64,000 bases of DNA from Tahibacter aquaticus (GTDB lineage Bacteria > Pseudomonadota > Gammaproteobacteria > Xanthomonadales > Rhodanobacteraceae). The position numbers and the translations under genes were made by a program. The notes under the pieces were generated by a model, which saw only the letters and a program-made list of their open reading frames with translations, was not told the origin of the DNA and ran no database searches. Of this stretch, positions 23,839 through 33,370 are shown piece after piece (position 1 is the stretch's first letter; each line of letters starts with the position of its first letter). The DNA lies in assembly GCF_004363655.1 (NCBI RefSeq), contig NZ_SNZH01000007.1, positions 62,001 through 126,000 on the forward strand. Reading direction: 5' to 3'.

Positions 23839-26800
23839 ATGGCAGAGAAAAATTCCCCGCCGGCCAAGCCCGCGCGGCCCGAACCCGGTTCGCCGGCCGC
23901 GGCGCTGGCGGCCCAGCGTAGGGCGCTGGATTCGGTGCTGGTACGCGATTTCGCCCGTCTGCAGGGTCGTTGGCGCCGCCTGCACGACGCAGCGGACAAG
24001 GCCAGGCCGGAGCAGATTGCCGCGCTGCAGGCCGACATTGCCACGTCGCAGGCGCGGCGTGCGGCGCGCGCGGCGCGCGTGCCGGAGATCCGTGTCGACG
24101 AATCGCTGCCGATCGCGGCCAAGGCCGACGAGATCGTGCAGCTGATCCGCAAGCATCAGGTCGTGGTGCTGGCGGGCGAAACCGGTTCCGGCAAGACCAC
24201 TCAGCTGCCCAAGCTGTGCCTGGCCGCCGGCCGCGGCGTGGCCGGGCGCATCGGCTGTACCCAGCCGCGGCGCATCGCCGCACGCAGCGTGGCGCGGCGC
24301 GTGGCGCAGGAGTTGGGCAGCGAGCTTGGCAAGCTGGTCGGTTTCCAGGTGCGCTTCGCCGACCAGGTCTCGGAAGAATCGCTGATCAAGTTCATGACCG
24401 ACGGCATCCTGCTGGCGGAAACCCAGGGCGATGCCTGGCTCAACGACTACGACACCCTGATCATCGACGAGGCGCACGAGCGCAGCCTCAACATCGATTT
24501 CCTGCTCGGTTATCTGAAAAGGCTGCTGGCGCGGCGGCGCGACCTGAAGCTGATCGTCACCTCGGCCACCATCGACACGGCGCGCTTCTCCGCCCACTTC
24601 GGCAATGCGCCGGTGGTGAATGTGGAAGGGCGCAGTTTCCCGGTGGAAGTGCGCTGGCGGCCGGCCGTGGCGGATGCGCCAGCGGCGGGGCAGGGCGGCA
24701 AGTCGAGGGCAACCAGCGAGCGCGGCGAGCTGAGCCTGGTCGAGCAGATCGTTGCCGTGGCCGACGAGATCACGGCGGAAGATCCCCGTGGCGACGTGCT
24801 GGTGTTCCTGCCGGGCGAGCGCGAGATCCGCGACGCGCATCTGGCCCTGGCACGGCGGCTGTACCGCAATACCGAGGTGCTGCCGCTGTATGCGCGCCTG
24901 TCGGCGAACGACCAGGACCGCGTGTTCAAGCCGGGCCAGGCACGGCGCATCGTGCTGGCGACCAATGTGGCGGAAACCTCGCTGACGGTGCCGCGCATCC
25001 GCTATGTGATCGATACCGGCACGGCGCGGGTGAAGCGCTATTCGCCGCGTACGCAGCTGGAACGCCTGCATATCGAGCCGATTTCCCAGGCTGCGGCGGA
25101 GCAGCGCAAGGGACGTTGCGGCCGCGTTTCCGCCGGTGTGTGTTTCCGTCTCTACGGCGAGCAGGATTTCCAGCAGCGGCCGCGCTATACCGAGCCGGAA
25201 ATCCTGCGCAGTTCGCTGGCCGGCGTGATCCTGCGCATGCTCAATCTGAAATTGGGCGAAGTGGCGGATTTTCCCTTTGTGGAAGCGCCGCCGGAACGTG
25301 CCATCGGCGACGGCTACCGCCGCCTGACCGAGCTGGGCGCGATCGACGAGGAAAAGCGCCTGACCGCGACCGGCCGCATCATGGCGCAGCTGCCCATCGA
25401 CGTGGCACTGGCACGCATGCTGATCGAGGCCAAGGACCGCGGCGCACTGCGCGAGCTGCTGACGGTGACCTCGTTCCTGAGCATCCAGGATCCGCGCGAA
25501 CGCCCCGCCGACGCGCGCCAGGCGGCCGACCAGGCGCATGCGCAGTTTGCCGATACGCGTTCCGATTTCGTCGCCGTGCTCAAGCTGTGGCAGGCGCACG
25601 CGGCCGCGCACGAGGAACTCAGCCAGGCGCGTTTGCGCGACTGGTGCCAGGCGCGTTTCCTCTCTTACATGCGCATGCGCGAGTGGCGCGAACTGCACCG
25701 GCAGTTGCTGCTGCTGGTGGAAGAACTGGACTGGTCGCTGGGCGACGTGGTGCGCGATGCGACGGCGCCCGATGCGGACGGCAGCGCGCCGGCCCTGCTG
25801 GATGCGCCGGGCTACGAGCAGGTGCACCGCTGCCTGCTGTCGGGCTGGCCCACCCAGGTCGGCCGCAAGGACGAGCGCGGCCAGTACCGCGGTACGCGCG
25901 AACGGCGTTTCCAGGTGTTTCCGGGTTCGTCGCTGGCCAAGTCGCCGCCGCAATGGCTGCTGGCCGGGCAGATTATCGATTTACAAAAAGTGTACGGCAT
26001 GCTCTGCGCGCGGGTGGAACCCGAGTGGATAGAGCAGCAGGCCGAACACCTGATCAAGCGCAGCTGGCGCGACCCGCACTGGTCGCGCAAGCGCGGTGCG
26101 GTGATGGCGTTCGAGCAGGTCAGCCTGTTCGGTCTGATTCTGGTGGAAAAGCGCCAGGTGCAATACGGCACGCAGGAACCGGCGCTGGCGCACGAGGTAT
26201 TCCTGCGCGAGGCGCTGGCCCGGGGCGAGATCGACGCCAAGGCCGATTTCGTACGCGCCAATGCGCGCGTGCTGGCCGAGGCGCAGGAGCTGGAAGCCAA
26301 GCAGCGCCGCGCCGGCCTGGTCAAGGACGAGTCGGGCCTGGTCGCCTGGTTCGCCGGCAAGTTGCCGCAGGAGATCAGCAGCGCCGCAGCGCTGGACGGC
26401 TGGTATCGCCGCGCGACGCCGAACGAACAGTCGGCGCTGCGCTGGTCGCTGGCCGATGTGCTGGGCGCCAAGGCCGGCGTTGCCGCGCAGGACTATCCGA
26501 CGCGGCTGGAACTGGCGGGGCACAAGCTGAAGCTGGAATACCGCTTCGTGCCGAACGATCCTGCCGACGGCGTCAGCCTGCAATTGCCGCTGGCCTTCGT
26601 CAACGCGGTGCCGGCGGCGCGCTGCGAATGGCTGGTGCCGGGTTTACTGGCTGAGAAAGCCGCCGAACTGATCCGCGGCCTGCCCAAGGCATTGCGGCGC
26701 AATTTCGTGCCGGCGCCGGATTTCGCCCGCGCCTTTGCGGAAAGCGAAGCGGTGCGCGACGAGCCGCTGGCACGCGTGCTGGCGGCGTATCTGCAGCGTG

Positions 26801-27837
26801 TCACCGGCGTGGCAGCGAGCGAGCAGGATTTCGCCGGCATCGAACTGCCGCCGCATCTGCGCATGCATTTTCGGGTTTACGACGAGCAGGGCCGCACCCT
26901 GGAACAGGGGCGCGATCTGGCACTGATCCAGGCCAATTGGAGCGGTGCGGCGCGGGCGGCATTTTCGCGCCAGGCCGATGCAGACCTGACGCGCGAAGAA
27001 GTCGACGGCTTCGATTTCGAGCAGATTCCCGATTCCTTGCTGAGCCAGGGCAACCTGACTGCCTATCCGGCCCTGGTCGATCTGGGCGACAGCGTTGCCT
27101 TGCGCGTGTTCGAGCGCCGCGAGGAAGCGCTGGCCTCGCACCGGCTCGGCGTGCTGCGGCTGCTGCGCCGGGCTCTGGCCGACCGCATCAAGCAGGCGCG
27201 GCGGCAATTGCCGATCAACCATGCGCTGGCGCTCAAATATGCCGGCATCGCCAGCGTGGAATCGCTGCGCGAAGACCTGATCGAGGCGGCGCTGAACGAG
27301 CTGTTCGGTGCGCGCGAGCTGGACCTGCGCCGGCGCGAGGACTTCGCCCGGGTCGAGGCGGATCTGGCGCGGCTGCTGTTCCCCGCCGCGGTGGAATGGC
27401 TGCGTCTGGTGGAAGATGTACTTTCTGCGTATGTGGAATTGGCACCCTGGCTGCAGGCGCCGCTGATGGGCTATGGCAAGGCCAACTACGACGACCTGCG
27501 CGACCAGCTGGAGAACCTGGTCCATCCCGGTTTCGTGCGCAGCCTGAGCAAGGCCCGGCTGGCGCATTACCCGCGCTATCTGAAGGCCATGCGCTTGCGC
27601 GCCGAACGCCTGCGCGTGGATGCCAGCCGCGACCAGTCGCGCCTGCTGGCAGTACAAGGCTACTGGCGCGAATACCTGCGCCTGCGCGCCAGCGGCGAGA
27701 CCGCCACGGCCGAGCTGGACGAATTGCGCTGGCTGATCGAGGAAATGCGTGTGTCGGTATTTGCCCAGGAACTGAAGACAGCCGAGGCGGTATCGCCCAA
27801 ACGGTTGCAGAGGGTGCTGGACAGCCTGCGGCGCTAA
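23839..27837 (+). CDS. hrpA: ATP-dependent RNA helicase HrpA
   Basis: The 1332-residue DEAH-box helicase is close to E. coli HrpA in length. Motifs are GETGSGKTTQLP (I, about 115), TQPRRIAARSVARR (Ia), DEAHERSLN (II, about 211), SATIDT (III), ATNVAETSLTVP (V) and QRKGRCGR (VI). They are followed by the HA2, OB-fold and long DUF3418-like C-terminal region typical of HrpA. It unwinds structured mRNA and resolves stalled ribosomes. A possible -10 (TATGAT, 23793-23798) lies about 40 nt upstream of the ATG. It is a single-gene unit. Confidence 0.97.
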   Translation: MAEKNSPPAKPARPEPGSPAAALAAQRRALDSVLVRDFARLQGRWRRLHDAADKARPEQIAALQADIATSQARRAARAARVPEIRVDESLPIAAKADEIVQLIRKHQVVVLAGETGSGKTTQLPKLCLAAGRGVAGRIGCTQPRRIAARSVARRVAQELGSELGKLVGFQVRFADQVSEESLIKFMTDGILLAETQGDAWLNDYDTLIIDEAHERSLNIDFLLGYLKRLLARRRDLKLIVTSATIDTARFSAHFGNAPVVNVEGRSFPVEVRWRPAVADAPAAGQGGKSRATSERGELSLVEQIVAVADEITAEDPRGDVLVFLPGEREIRDAHLALARRLYRNTEVLPLYARLSANDQDRVFKPGQARRIVLATNVAETSLTVPRIRYVIDTGTARVKRYSPRTQLERLHIEPISQAAAEQRKGRCGRVSAGVCFRLYGEQDFQQRPRYTEPEILRSSLAGVILRMLNLKLGEVADFPFVEAPPERAIGDGYRRLTELGAIDEEKRLTATGRIMAQLPIDVALARMLIEAKDRGALRELLTVTSFLSIQDPRERPADARQAADQAHAQFADTRSDFVAVLKLWQAHAAAHEELSQARLRDWCQARFLSYMRMREWRELHRQLLLLVEELDWSLGDVVRDATAPDADGSAPALLDAPGYEQVHRCLLSGWPTQVGRKDERGQYRGTRERRFQVFPGSSLAKSPPQWLLAGQIIDLQKVYGMLCARVEPEWIEQQAEHLIKRSWRDPHWSRKRGAVMAFEQVSLFGLILVEKRQVQYGTQEPALAHEVFLREALARGEIDAKADFVRANARVLAEAQELEAKQRRAGLVKDESGLVAWFAGKLPQEISSAAALDGWYRRATPNEQSALRWSLADVLGAKAGVAAQDYPTRLELAGHKLKLEYRFVPNDPADGVSLQLPLAFVNAVPAARCEWLVPGLLAEKAAELIRGLPKALRRNFVPAPDFARAFAESEAVRDEPLARVLAAYLQRVTGVAASEQDFAGIELPPHLRMHFRVYDEQGRTLEQGRDLALIQANWSGAARAAFSRQADADLTREEVDGFDFEQIPDSLLSQGNLTAYPALVDLGDSVALRVFERREEALASHRLGVLRLLRRALADRIKQARRQLPINHALALKYAGIASVESLREDLIEAALNELFGARELDLRRREDFARVEADLARLLFPAAVEWLRLVEDVLSAYVELAPWLQAPLMGYGKANYDDLRDQLENLVHPGFVRSLSKARLAHYPRYLKAMRLRAERLRVDASRDQSRLLAVQGYWREYLRLRASGETATAELDELRWLIEEMRVSVFAQELKTAEAVSPKRLQRVLDSLRR

Positions 27838-28015
27838 GTGGCCGTATCGCAGCGGCTCTGCTTTGATGCCACGGCGCAGCGCGCCGCAACAGCAGGCCAG
27901 GCAGCGCTGCGGCGATTGCGCCAGATCCAGGCATTGTCCCGTGACGGGGCCAATGCCTGGCTCGTTCATACAGCGGCGTCTTGCTGTCGGCGGCTTGAGA
28001 AGCCGCCCCGGCGAC
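27838..28015. other. Convergent intergenic spacer
   Basis: Short gap between hrpA and a convergent secreted-protein gene. No strong hairpin with a T-run was found, so I cannot point to a terminator. Confidence 0.4.
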
Positions 28016-28495
28016 CTACTTGATGCGCCGCACGCGGATGCTGCAGCCGCAGCCCTCGACGTACATCAGCCAGCTGCCCAGCAGCATGGGCTTGATGCGT
28101 ACTTCGGGGTTGCTCAGGGCGAGGCCGGACTTGAGGCCGGTTTCGGCCTGCTGCCAGACCTGGCCGTTGTCGAGCTTGAAGCTGGTCTTGCCCATCCAGC
28201 CGTCGAGCTTGCCTTCGATATGCGCCACGATGGGCTGGCGGGCTTTTTCGTCCGGGTAATACTCGGGAACGCCATCGCGCGAACGGGCGATGGCGACCGG
28301 CGCACCGGGGGCCAGGCCGTTGAAGCGCAGCCACTCGTTGAGTGCCTTGAGCTGTTCCGGCTTGAGCGTGTCGAGGCCGGCGGCGCTGAATTCGGCGCGG
28401 CTCATGCGCTCTTCCAGCGAAGAGAATTCCGCAGCGTGGGCCAGGGATGAAGCAGACACGACAGCGGCGAGGGCCAAGGCCCGGATCCTGTTCAT
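28016..28495 (-). CDS. Secreted hypothetical protein, 159 residues
   Basis: The product opens on a signal peptide (NRIRALALAAVVSASSLAHA, cleavage after AHA). The mature part has a helical start (LEERMSRAEFSAAGLDTLKP) and a basic beta-rich end with a CGC motif (YVEGCGCSIRVRRIK). KLDGWMGKTSFKLDNGQVW is typical of a small periplasmic family I recognise from Lysobacterales but cannot name. An AAGG-type site precedes the ATG. Function unknown. Confidence 0.8.
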   Translation of the reverse strand: MNRIRALALAAVVSASSLAHAAEFSSLEERMSRAEFSAAGLDTLKPEQLKALNEWLRFNGLAPGAPVAIARSRDGVPEYYPDEKARQPIVAHIEGKLDGWMGKTSFKLDNGQVWQQAETGLKSGLALSNPEVRIKPMLLGSWLMYVEGCGCSIRVRRIK

Positions 28496-28792
28496 GAAAC
28501 ACCTTTTGCGAAGCCGCAGGGGGGCGGCGAAAGCCGCGATTGTAAAGAGTCACGCAGCAGTTATCGTCAAGCCCCGGAATCTGGTCCAAAATCAACGGGT
28601 CAGGTAACTGCTACTTAACATCGGTGGGAAAGGCCGTCCGTATACTCCGTTTTCACAAGCGGCGGTCAGGCCGGCGTCAGGTTTTAGCGTGCGCTACCGG
28701 GCCGGAGCGGGGACAACGGGAAGGGTCCGAGCTGCATTCAATGGGATCGCGTGTACCTGCGTGCTCCGTTTCAAGCAAATCAGTCACTGGTG

Positions 28793-30535
28793 ATGAATAC
28801 GATGAGGCAATTCCGGCTTAACCGAACGAGTGCGCCCGTGCTGGGCCTGGCAATGGTCGGCATGGTGGGGGTCAGCCAGGCAGCGATACTGCCGCTGGCG
28901 TTCAATGACGAGAATCCGGATCTATTCTCGACCTTGCAGATCAATGGCGGGATCAGCACCGTCGGTGTGCAATTTCCGATGCTCTGTGGCAACACCAGCA
29001 ACGCCGTGCTGGCCGGAACGCGTATCGCGCCGGTGCTTCCCGGCGTCAACGGCAGTTCCGGGGACTTCAAGTTCGGTGGTATGACTGGTGGCGCGACCAG
29101 CAGTCTGGGCGGTGTCGGCGGGTGGAATTTCCGCGGTAATGGATTGACCATGGCGCCGAACGCAGGGTTGATCTGCTACGTACTCGACAGCAGCGGTGTA
29201 CGTAAGGCCTCTTACGGCTTGTTCACCGATGGCCTCGAAAGCACGGCAACGCCGAACGCGACTGTGTTGACGCGTGTACTCTCACTGCCGGACTTCGACA
29301 ACAACTACCAGTTCAAGTATCTGGTCGATATGACTATTCCGGCCGAATTTGCCGGCAAGTCCTACGTCATCCGCGACGGTTTCGATAGCTCGGTGTTCGA
29401 CTCCGGTTCGTCGCGCTTCTGCGAAGCAGCCCTGGGCGCGACCACCTGTACTGTAACGCCGACGCAGAATAGCATCGACGTTCTATCGACGGTTCCTGCC
29501 GGCGGCATCTCGCGCCGTTTCGTGGTGCAGCGTCCGTTGCGTTCCGGTGTGTTCCAGCTGCCGGCCAACCCTAACCTCATGCTGACCTCCGCGGCGCTCT
29601 TCGTCAGCTGCGATCCTAGTCCGACTGCTCCTCCTGGCTGTGTCGAAATCGAAGAGGCCAACCTCGCCGACAACGTCTCCGCCGGACGCGGCGTACTGTC
29701 CGACCTGTTGCCAGTGATCACCACCGCGCCGAACATGGTCGGCGTGCTCAACGAAGGCAGCGGCGCGACCGACGTGCGTTTCGTCATCAGCGACGACACC
29801 AGCGAAATCGGCCTGAACCCGCTCAATGCGACCGTGAACATCAGCTTCAACGGCGCGCTGATGCCGGCGACCAACCTGAGCTGCGCGCAGCAGGAAATTC
29901 CGCAGCCGGGCGAACAGATCCGCCGCACCTGCCGCTTCGACATCCCGGTCTACGATCCGAACTTCGCCACCGATTCCGTGGCAGGCACCTTCGTACAGGG
30001 CGTGCAGGCGTCGATCATCATCACGGCCGTCGACAGCCGCAACCAGAGCAGCACCAAGTCGGTGCCGCTGCATATCGTCTCGCTCGACAACGATCCGCCG
30101 TCGTTCAGCCTGTCGCCGATCGCGATCCCGGACGAAGGCAACGGCAAGCTGCCCACGGTCAGTTGCGATCTGAACCAGCAACCGCCGTATCCGGAACAGT
30201 GCCTCGGCCAGATCACCAACTTCATCCTCAATCGCAAGCCGGGTCCGCCGGGCGCCGCAGATGAAAATGCCACTCAGACTGCGTTCTTCGCTGGCGTGGA
30301 CGCAAGCAACAAGCTCAGCTGCACCGGTTCCATTCCGTCGATCTTTGCAACCGCCTTCCCGGGTGGGCTGCAGAGTCCGAAGTACATCACTAGCGGCAGC
30401 CAGCTCGGCCTGCAGTATCAGCTGAGCGCCGCGCCGGGTTATGCGGATTGCTGGATCGTCGTCGGCGACACCGGTTTGCCCGCCGGCCAGAGCTACAACC
30501 AGTCGCAGATCCTGTTCCGCATCAAGGTCGATTGA
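28793..30535 (+). CDS. Secreted hypothetical protein, 580 residues
   Basis: The start is set at ATG 28793, which gives a signal peptide (MRQFRLNRTSAPVLGLAMVG to VSQAA). A second ATG 9 nt later is equally possible. The mature protein is predicted beta-rich with several Cys in pairs (SRFCEAALGATTCTV, VSCDLNQQPPYPEQC) and low charge, consistent with an extracellular or surface protein. Codon use becomes more GC-biased after about 29,700. No catalytic motif or named domain was recognised. It is followed by a strong terminator and is probably monocistronic. Confidence 0.75.
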   Translation: MNTMRQFRLNRTSAPVLGLAMVGMVGVSQAAILPLAFNDENPDLFSTLQINGGISTVGVQFPMLCGNTSNAVLAGTRIAPVLPGVNGSSGDFKFGGMTGGATSSLGGVGGWNFRGNGLTMAPNAGLICYVLDSSGVRKASYGLFTDGLESTATPNATVLTRVLSLPDFDNNYQFKYLVDMTIPAEFAGKSYVIRDGFDSSVFDSGSSRFCEAALGATTCTVTPTQNSIDVLSTVPAGGISRRFVVQRPLRSGVFQLPANPNLMLTSAALFVSCDPSPTAPPGCVEIEEANLADNVSAGRGVLSDLLPVITTAPNMVGVLNEGSGATDVRFVISDDTSEIGLNPLNATVNISFNGALMPATNLSCAQQEIPQPGEQIRRTCRFDIPVYDPNFATDSVAGTFVQGVQASIIITAVDSRNQSSTKSVPLHIVSLDNDPPSFSLSPIAIPDEGNGKLPTVSCDLNQQPPYPEQCLGQITNFILNRKPGPPGAADENATQTAFFAGVDASNKLSCTGSIPSIFATAFPGGLQSPKYITSGSQLGLQYQLSAAPGYADCWIVVGDTGLPAGQSYNQSQILFRIKVD

Positions 30536-30559
30536 GTTTCGCTTTGCGGTGAAATACAG

Positions 30560-30586
30560 GAACCCCGGCCCAGGCCGGGGTTCTTT
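30560..30586 (+). terminator. Intrinsic terminator before relA
   Basis: GAACCCCGGC pairs with GCCGGGGTTC and is followed by TTTCGTT. Confidence 0.82.
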
Positions 30587-30618
30587 CGTTATGGGCTGGG
30601 CGCGACAGATCGCTCCGT

Positions 30619-30630
30619 TACAATTGCCGT
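30619..30630 (+). promoter_or_regulatory. -10 box adjacent to the relA start (probable leaderless promoter)
   Basis: TACAAT at 30619-30624 is followed by only 6 nt before the GTG start at 30631, so transcription would begin at or next to the start codon. There is no Shine-Dalgarno sequence. The -35 region is weak. Confidence 0.5.
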
Positions 30631-32775
30631 GTGAAACTGCCTACTGTCGCCAGCCTCGATGAATGGATTGCCCAGCGGCGTCAGGCCGGGCCTTTGTCGG
30701 ATGAATTGAATATCGCGTGCACGCGCCTGGAGACGGCGCTGCAGGCCGAGCCCACGCCTGACCTCGCCGCCCGCTTCGCGCGCCTGACCACGACGGTGCA
30801 GTTGCTCGGCAACCTGGGCCTGGACGACGAAACCCTGGCCGCCGCCGCTGTCTATGAACTGGATCGTGCCGGCTTCGCCGCCGAAGCGCCCGTCGCCAGC
30901 GCCGGCCTGCGCCTGCTGCTGGAAGGCCAGGCGGCGGCGGAGAAAGTCTGGAGCCTCTACGCAGCGCGCGACGCGCATACCAGCCCCGAAGGCCTGCGCC
31001 GGCTGTTGCTGGCCGTGGTGCGCGACCTGCGCGTGGTGTTCATCCTGCTGGCGCGCCAGCTGTCGCGCCTGCGCGCCGCCGATCAGATCGACGACGAAGC
31101 ACGGCTTGCGCTGGCCCAGATGACGGCCGACATCCATGCGCCGCTAGCCAACCGCCTGGGCATCTGGCAGCTGAAATGGGAACTGGAAGACCTGGCCTTC
31201 CGCCTGTCCCAGCCCGATACCTACAAACGCATCGCGCGCCTGCTCGACGAGCGCCGCGTCGATCGCGAAGGCTACATATCCGGCGCCATTGCACAGCTGC
31301 GCGAAGCCTTGCACGAGGCCGGCGTGGTGGCCGACATCGCCGGCCGGCCCAAGCATATTTATTCCATCTGGAAAAAAATGCAGCGCAAGGACGGCGACTT
31401 CGGCGCGCTGTACGACATCCGTGCCGTGCGCCTGCTGGTGAAAGACGTGCCGGCCTGCTACGCCGCGCTGGGCGTAGTGCATACGCTGTGGCCGTATATC
31501 CCCGGCGAGTTCGACGACTACATCGCCAGGCCCAAGGGCAATCACTACCAGTCGCTGCATACGGCGGTCGTCGGCCCCGAGGGCAAGACCCTGGAAGTGC
31601 AGATCCGCAGCCACGACATGCACGCGCACGCGGAACTCGGCGTGGCGGCGCACTGGCGCTACAAGGAAGGCGGCGGCGGCGATGCCAGTTTCGAGCGCAA
31701 GGTGGCCTGGATGCGCCAGCTGCTCGACGCCAAGGACGACAGCGACGACGACGCAGCCCTGCTGGCCGGCCTGCGCACCGACCTGCACGAAGACCGCGTC
31801 TACCTGTTGACGCCGCGCGGCGAAATCATGGATCTGCCGCGGGGCGCGACGGTGCTGGATTTCGCCTATCACGTGCATACCGACGTCGGCCATCGCTGCC
31901 GTGGCGCCAAGGTCAACGGCCGCATCGTGCCGCTGGCGTTCCAGCCGTCCAGCGGCGACCGCATCGAGATTCTGACGGCCAAGGAAAAAGCGCCGCGGCG
32001 CGACTGGCTCAGTGCCCAGCATGGCTTCCTCACCACGCACCGCGCGCTGGAAAAAGTGCGCACCTGGTTCAAGCGCGTCGACCTGGCGGCCAATCTCGCC
32101 GCCGGACGCACCATCCTGGAAAAAGAACTGCGCCGGCTTGCACTGAGCAACGTGGAACTCGATTCCCTGCCGCCGCGCTTCAACCATAAATCGCTGGAGG
32201 ATTTCCTCGTCGCGCTGGCGCTGGGCGACGTCAGTTCGGCCCAGGTCGCGCGGGCGCTGCACGAAATGATCGCGCCGCCCAAGCCGGCACCGGCACCAGC
32301 CTTGCGTCCGCCCAAGGCCGGCACCAAGGATGCGCTGACCATCGACGGCGTCGGCAATCTGCTGACCCAGCTGGCACGCTGCTGCCAGCCGCTGCCCGGC
32401 GATCCGGTGATGGGCTTTATCACCCGCGGCCGCGGCGTCAGCGTGCACCGCGCCGACTGTGCCAGCCTGGCGCGGCTGCGCACGCGCGATCCCAGCCGCG
32501 TCATCGAAGTGGAATGGGGCAACCGGCGCGAACAGGCCTACGAAGTCGACGTACTGGTCAAGGGCTACGACCGCAAATGGCTGCACAAGGACATCACCAA
32601 TGTGATTGCCTCGGCCAATGCACACCTGCTGGCCGTGAACACGCGCGTGGATGCGGTTTCCGGCCTGGCCACGATGAACTTCGCCCTGCGCGTGACCGAC
32701 TACGGCCAGTTGTCCAGCCTGCTCGGCCGGTTGGCCGCGGTGCCGAATGTGATCGAGGCGCGGCGCATGGCCTGA
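30631..32775 (+). CDS. relA: (p)ppGpp synthetase RelA
   Basis: The 714-residue RelA/SpoT-family enzyme starts at GTG. The N-terminal region (about 25-190) lacks the HD motif needed for ppGpp hydrolysis (ETLAAAAVYELDRAGF stands where His-Asp is expected), so it is a synthetase-only RelA. The synthetase domain shows RPKHIYSIWKKM (about 239), LYDIRAVRLLV and YIARPKGNHYQSLHTAV (about 300). TGS (VYLLTPRGEIMDLPRGATVL, about 390), a zinc-finger-like Cys cluster (LARCCQPLPGDP) and a C-terminal ACT domain follow. It senses uncharged tRNA on stalled ribosomes. Length is slightly below the 744 residues of E. coli RelA. Confidence 0.95.
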   Translation: MKLPTVASLDEWIAQRRQAGPLSDELNIACTRLETALQAEPTPDLAARFARLTTTVQLLGNLGLDDETLAAAAVYELDRAGFAAEAPVASAGLRLLLEGQAAAEKVWSLYAARDAHTSPEGLRRLLLAVVRDLRVVFILLARQLSRLRAADQIDDEARLALAQMTADIHAPLANRLGIWQLKWELEDLAFRLSQPDTYKRIARLLDERRVDREGYISGAIAQLREALHEAGVVADIAGRPKHIYSIWKKMQRKDGDFGALYDIRAVRLLVKDVPACYAALGVVHTLWPYIPGEFDDYIARPKGNHYQSLHTAVVGPEGKTLEVQIRSHDMHAHAELGVAAHWRYKEGGGGDASFERKVAWMRQLLDAKDDSDDDAALLAGLRTDLHEDRVYLLTPRGEIMDLPRGATVLDFAYHVHTDVGHRCRGAKVNGRIVPLAFQPSSGDRIEILTAKEKAPRRDWLSAQHGFLTTHRALEKVRTWFKRVDLAANLAAGRTILEKELRRLALSNVELDSLPPRFNHKSLEDFLVALALGDVSSAQVARALHEMIAPPKPAPAPALRPPKAGTKDALTIDGVGNLLTQLARCCQPLPGDPVMGFITRGRGVSVHRADCASLARLRTRDPSRVIEVEWGNRREQAYEVDVLVKGYDRKWLHKDITNVIASANAHLLAVNTRVDAVSGLATMNFALRVTDYGQLSSLLGRLAAVPNVIEARRMA

Positions 32776-32898
32776 GGGTGTTCGTGTCGCTGTAATTCTT
32801 TAATCATGGTAAATGTAATTTATTGACAGTGCCCTGTTTCTGGCGAAGCCCGCCTGGCCCGTGCAGGCAAGCGCGCCTGCATCCGTAGCAGTCCGCTT

Positions 32899-33001
32899 CC
32901 GTAGAGCGCCGATGAGCGCAGCGAATTGCGCCGTAAATCGAGCGAAAGCGGTTGGTTTCGCCAACTTGCGGTGCAATTCGCGGTTACTCATCGCACCCTG
33001 C
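32899..33001 (+). repeat. Palindromic dispersed element, copy 1 (MITE/REP-like)
   Basis: The left arm contains GATGAGCGCAGCGAATTGCG and the right arm contains GTGCAATTCGCGGTTACTCA then TCGCACCCTGCG, its near inverse. Copies 2 (37867-37975) and 3 (54158-54286) have the same arms and length. This copy is the most diverged, and its left tip reads CCGTAGAGCGCC. Confidence 0.8.
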
Positions 33002-33171
33002 GAAAGCAAGGGCGATGGCTCGACGGGTCGGCCGCGAATTGCTGGCCGTTTGCCGACGTGTGGCGACGAAGCCTGGCTCGCCCGGGCCGAGCGTTTTTTT
33101 GCGCCGTTGCCGCCGGCACCGGCCCAAGGCTATGCTGCGCCACCCACCCATCCGTCGCCCAGGAGGCTCTT

Positions 33172-33222
33172 GTGACTGTCCTTGTGTCTCTTCCCGCTGG
33201 CGCGGTGCGGATAGCCGTCTAG
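33172..33222 (+). CDS. 16-residue ORF with strong ribosome-binding site upstream of rsgA
   Basis: AGGAGG (33161-33166) lies 5 nt before GTG 33172. The frame encodes VTVLVSLPAGAVRIAV and stops at 33222. It is short and hydrophobic. It could be a leader peptide or chance, and a small hairpin (CCTT/AAGG) follows the stop. Confidence 0.3.
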   Translation: MTVLVSLPAGAVRIAV

Positions 33223-33370
33223 AACCTTCTGCGAAGGCGTGCCCGTTGCGGGCGCGGCTGTTTTCCTCCGTCCATCCCGCCAGCTGCTTTTGGCGGACGC
33301 GCTGCCACGCAGCCGCGTCCATCCGTTTGGCTTGCATCGCCGTCGCGGCGATGCGTCGCTGGTGAGACCC

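Larger units (their letters stand above)
32776..33370. other. Intergenic region with a palindromic element and a mini-ORF
   Basis: About 600 bp between relA and rsgA. It contains palindromic element copy 1 (32899-33001) and a 16-codon ORF with an ideal ribosome site (33172-33222). No longer gene is convincing. Overlapping frames in the palindrome are composition-driven. Confidence 0.6.

Noticed and set aside
23970-26654. 894-codon frame overlapping hrpA on the same strand
   Set aside because: Alternative-frame shadow rich in Arg/Gly/Ala. hrpA itself has all helicase motifs over the same DNA.
33239-33370. N-terminal extension of RsgA from 33239
   Set aside because: The added 44 residues are basic and unlike any RsgA. 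The ATG at 33371 fits the family length.
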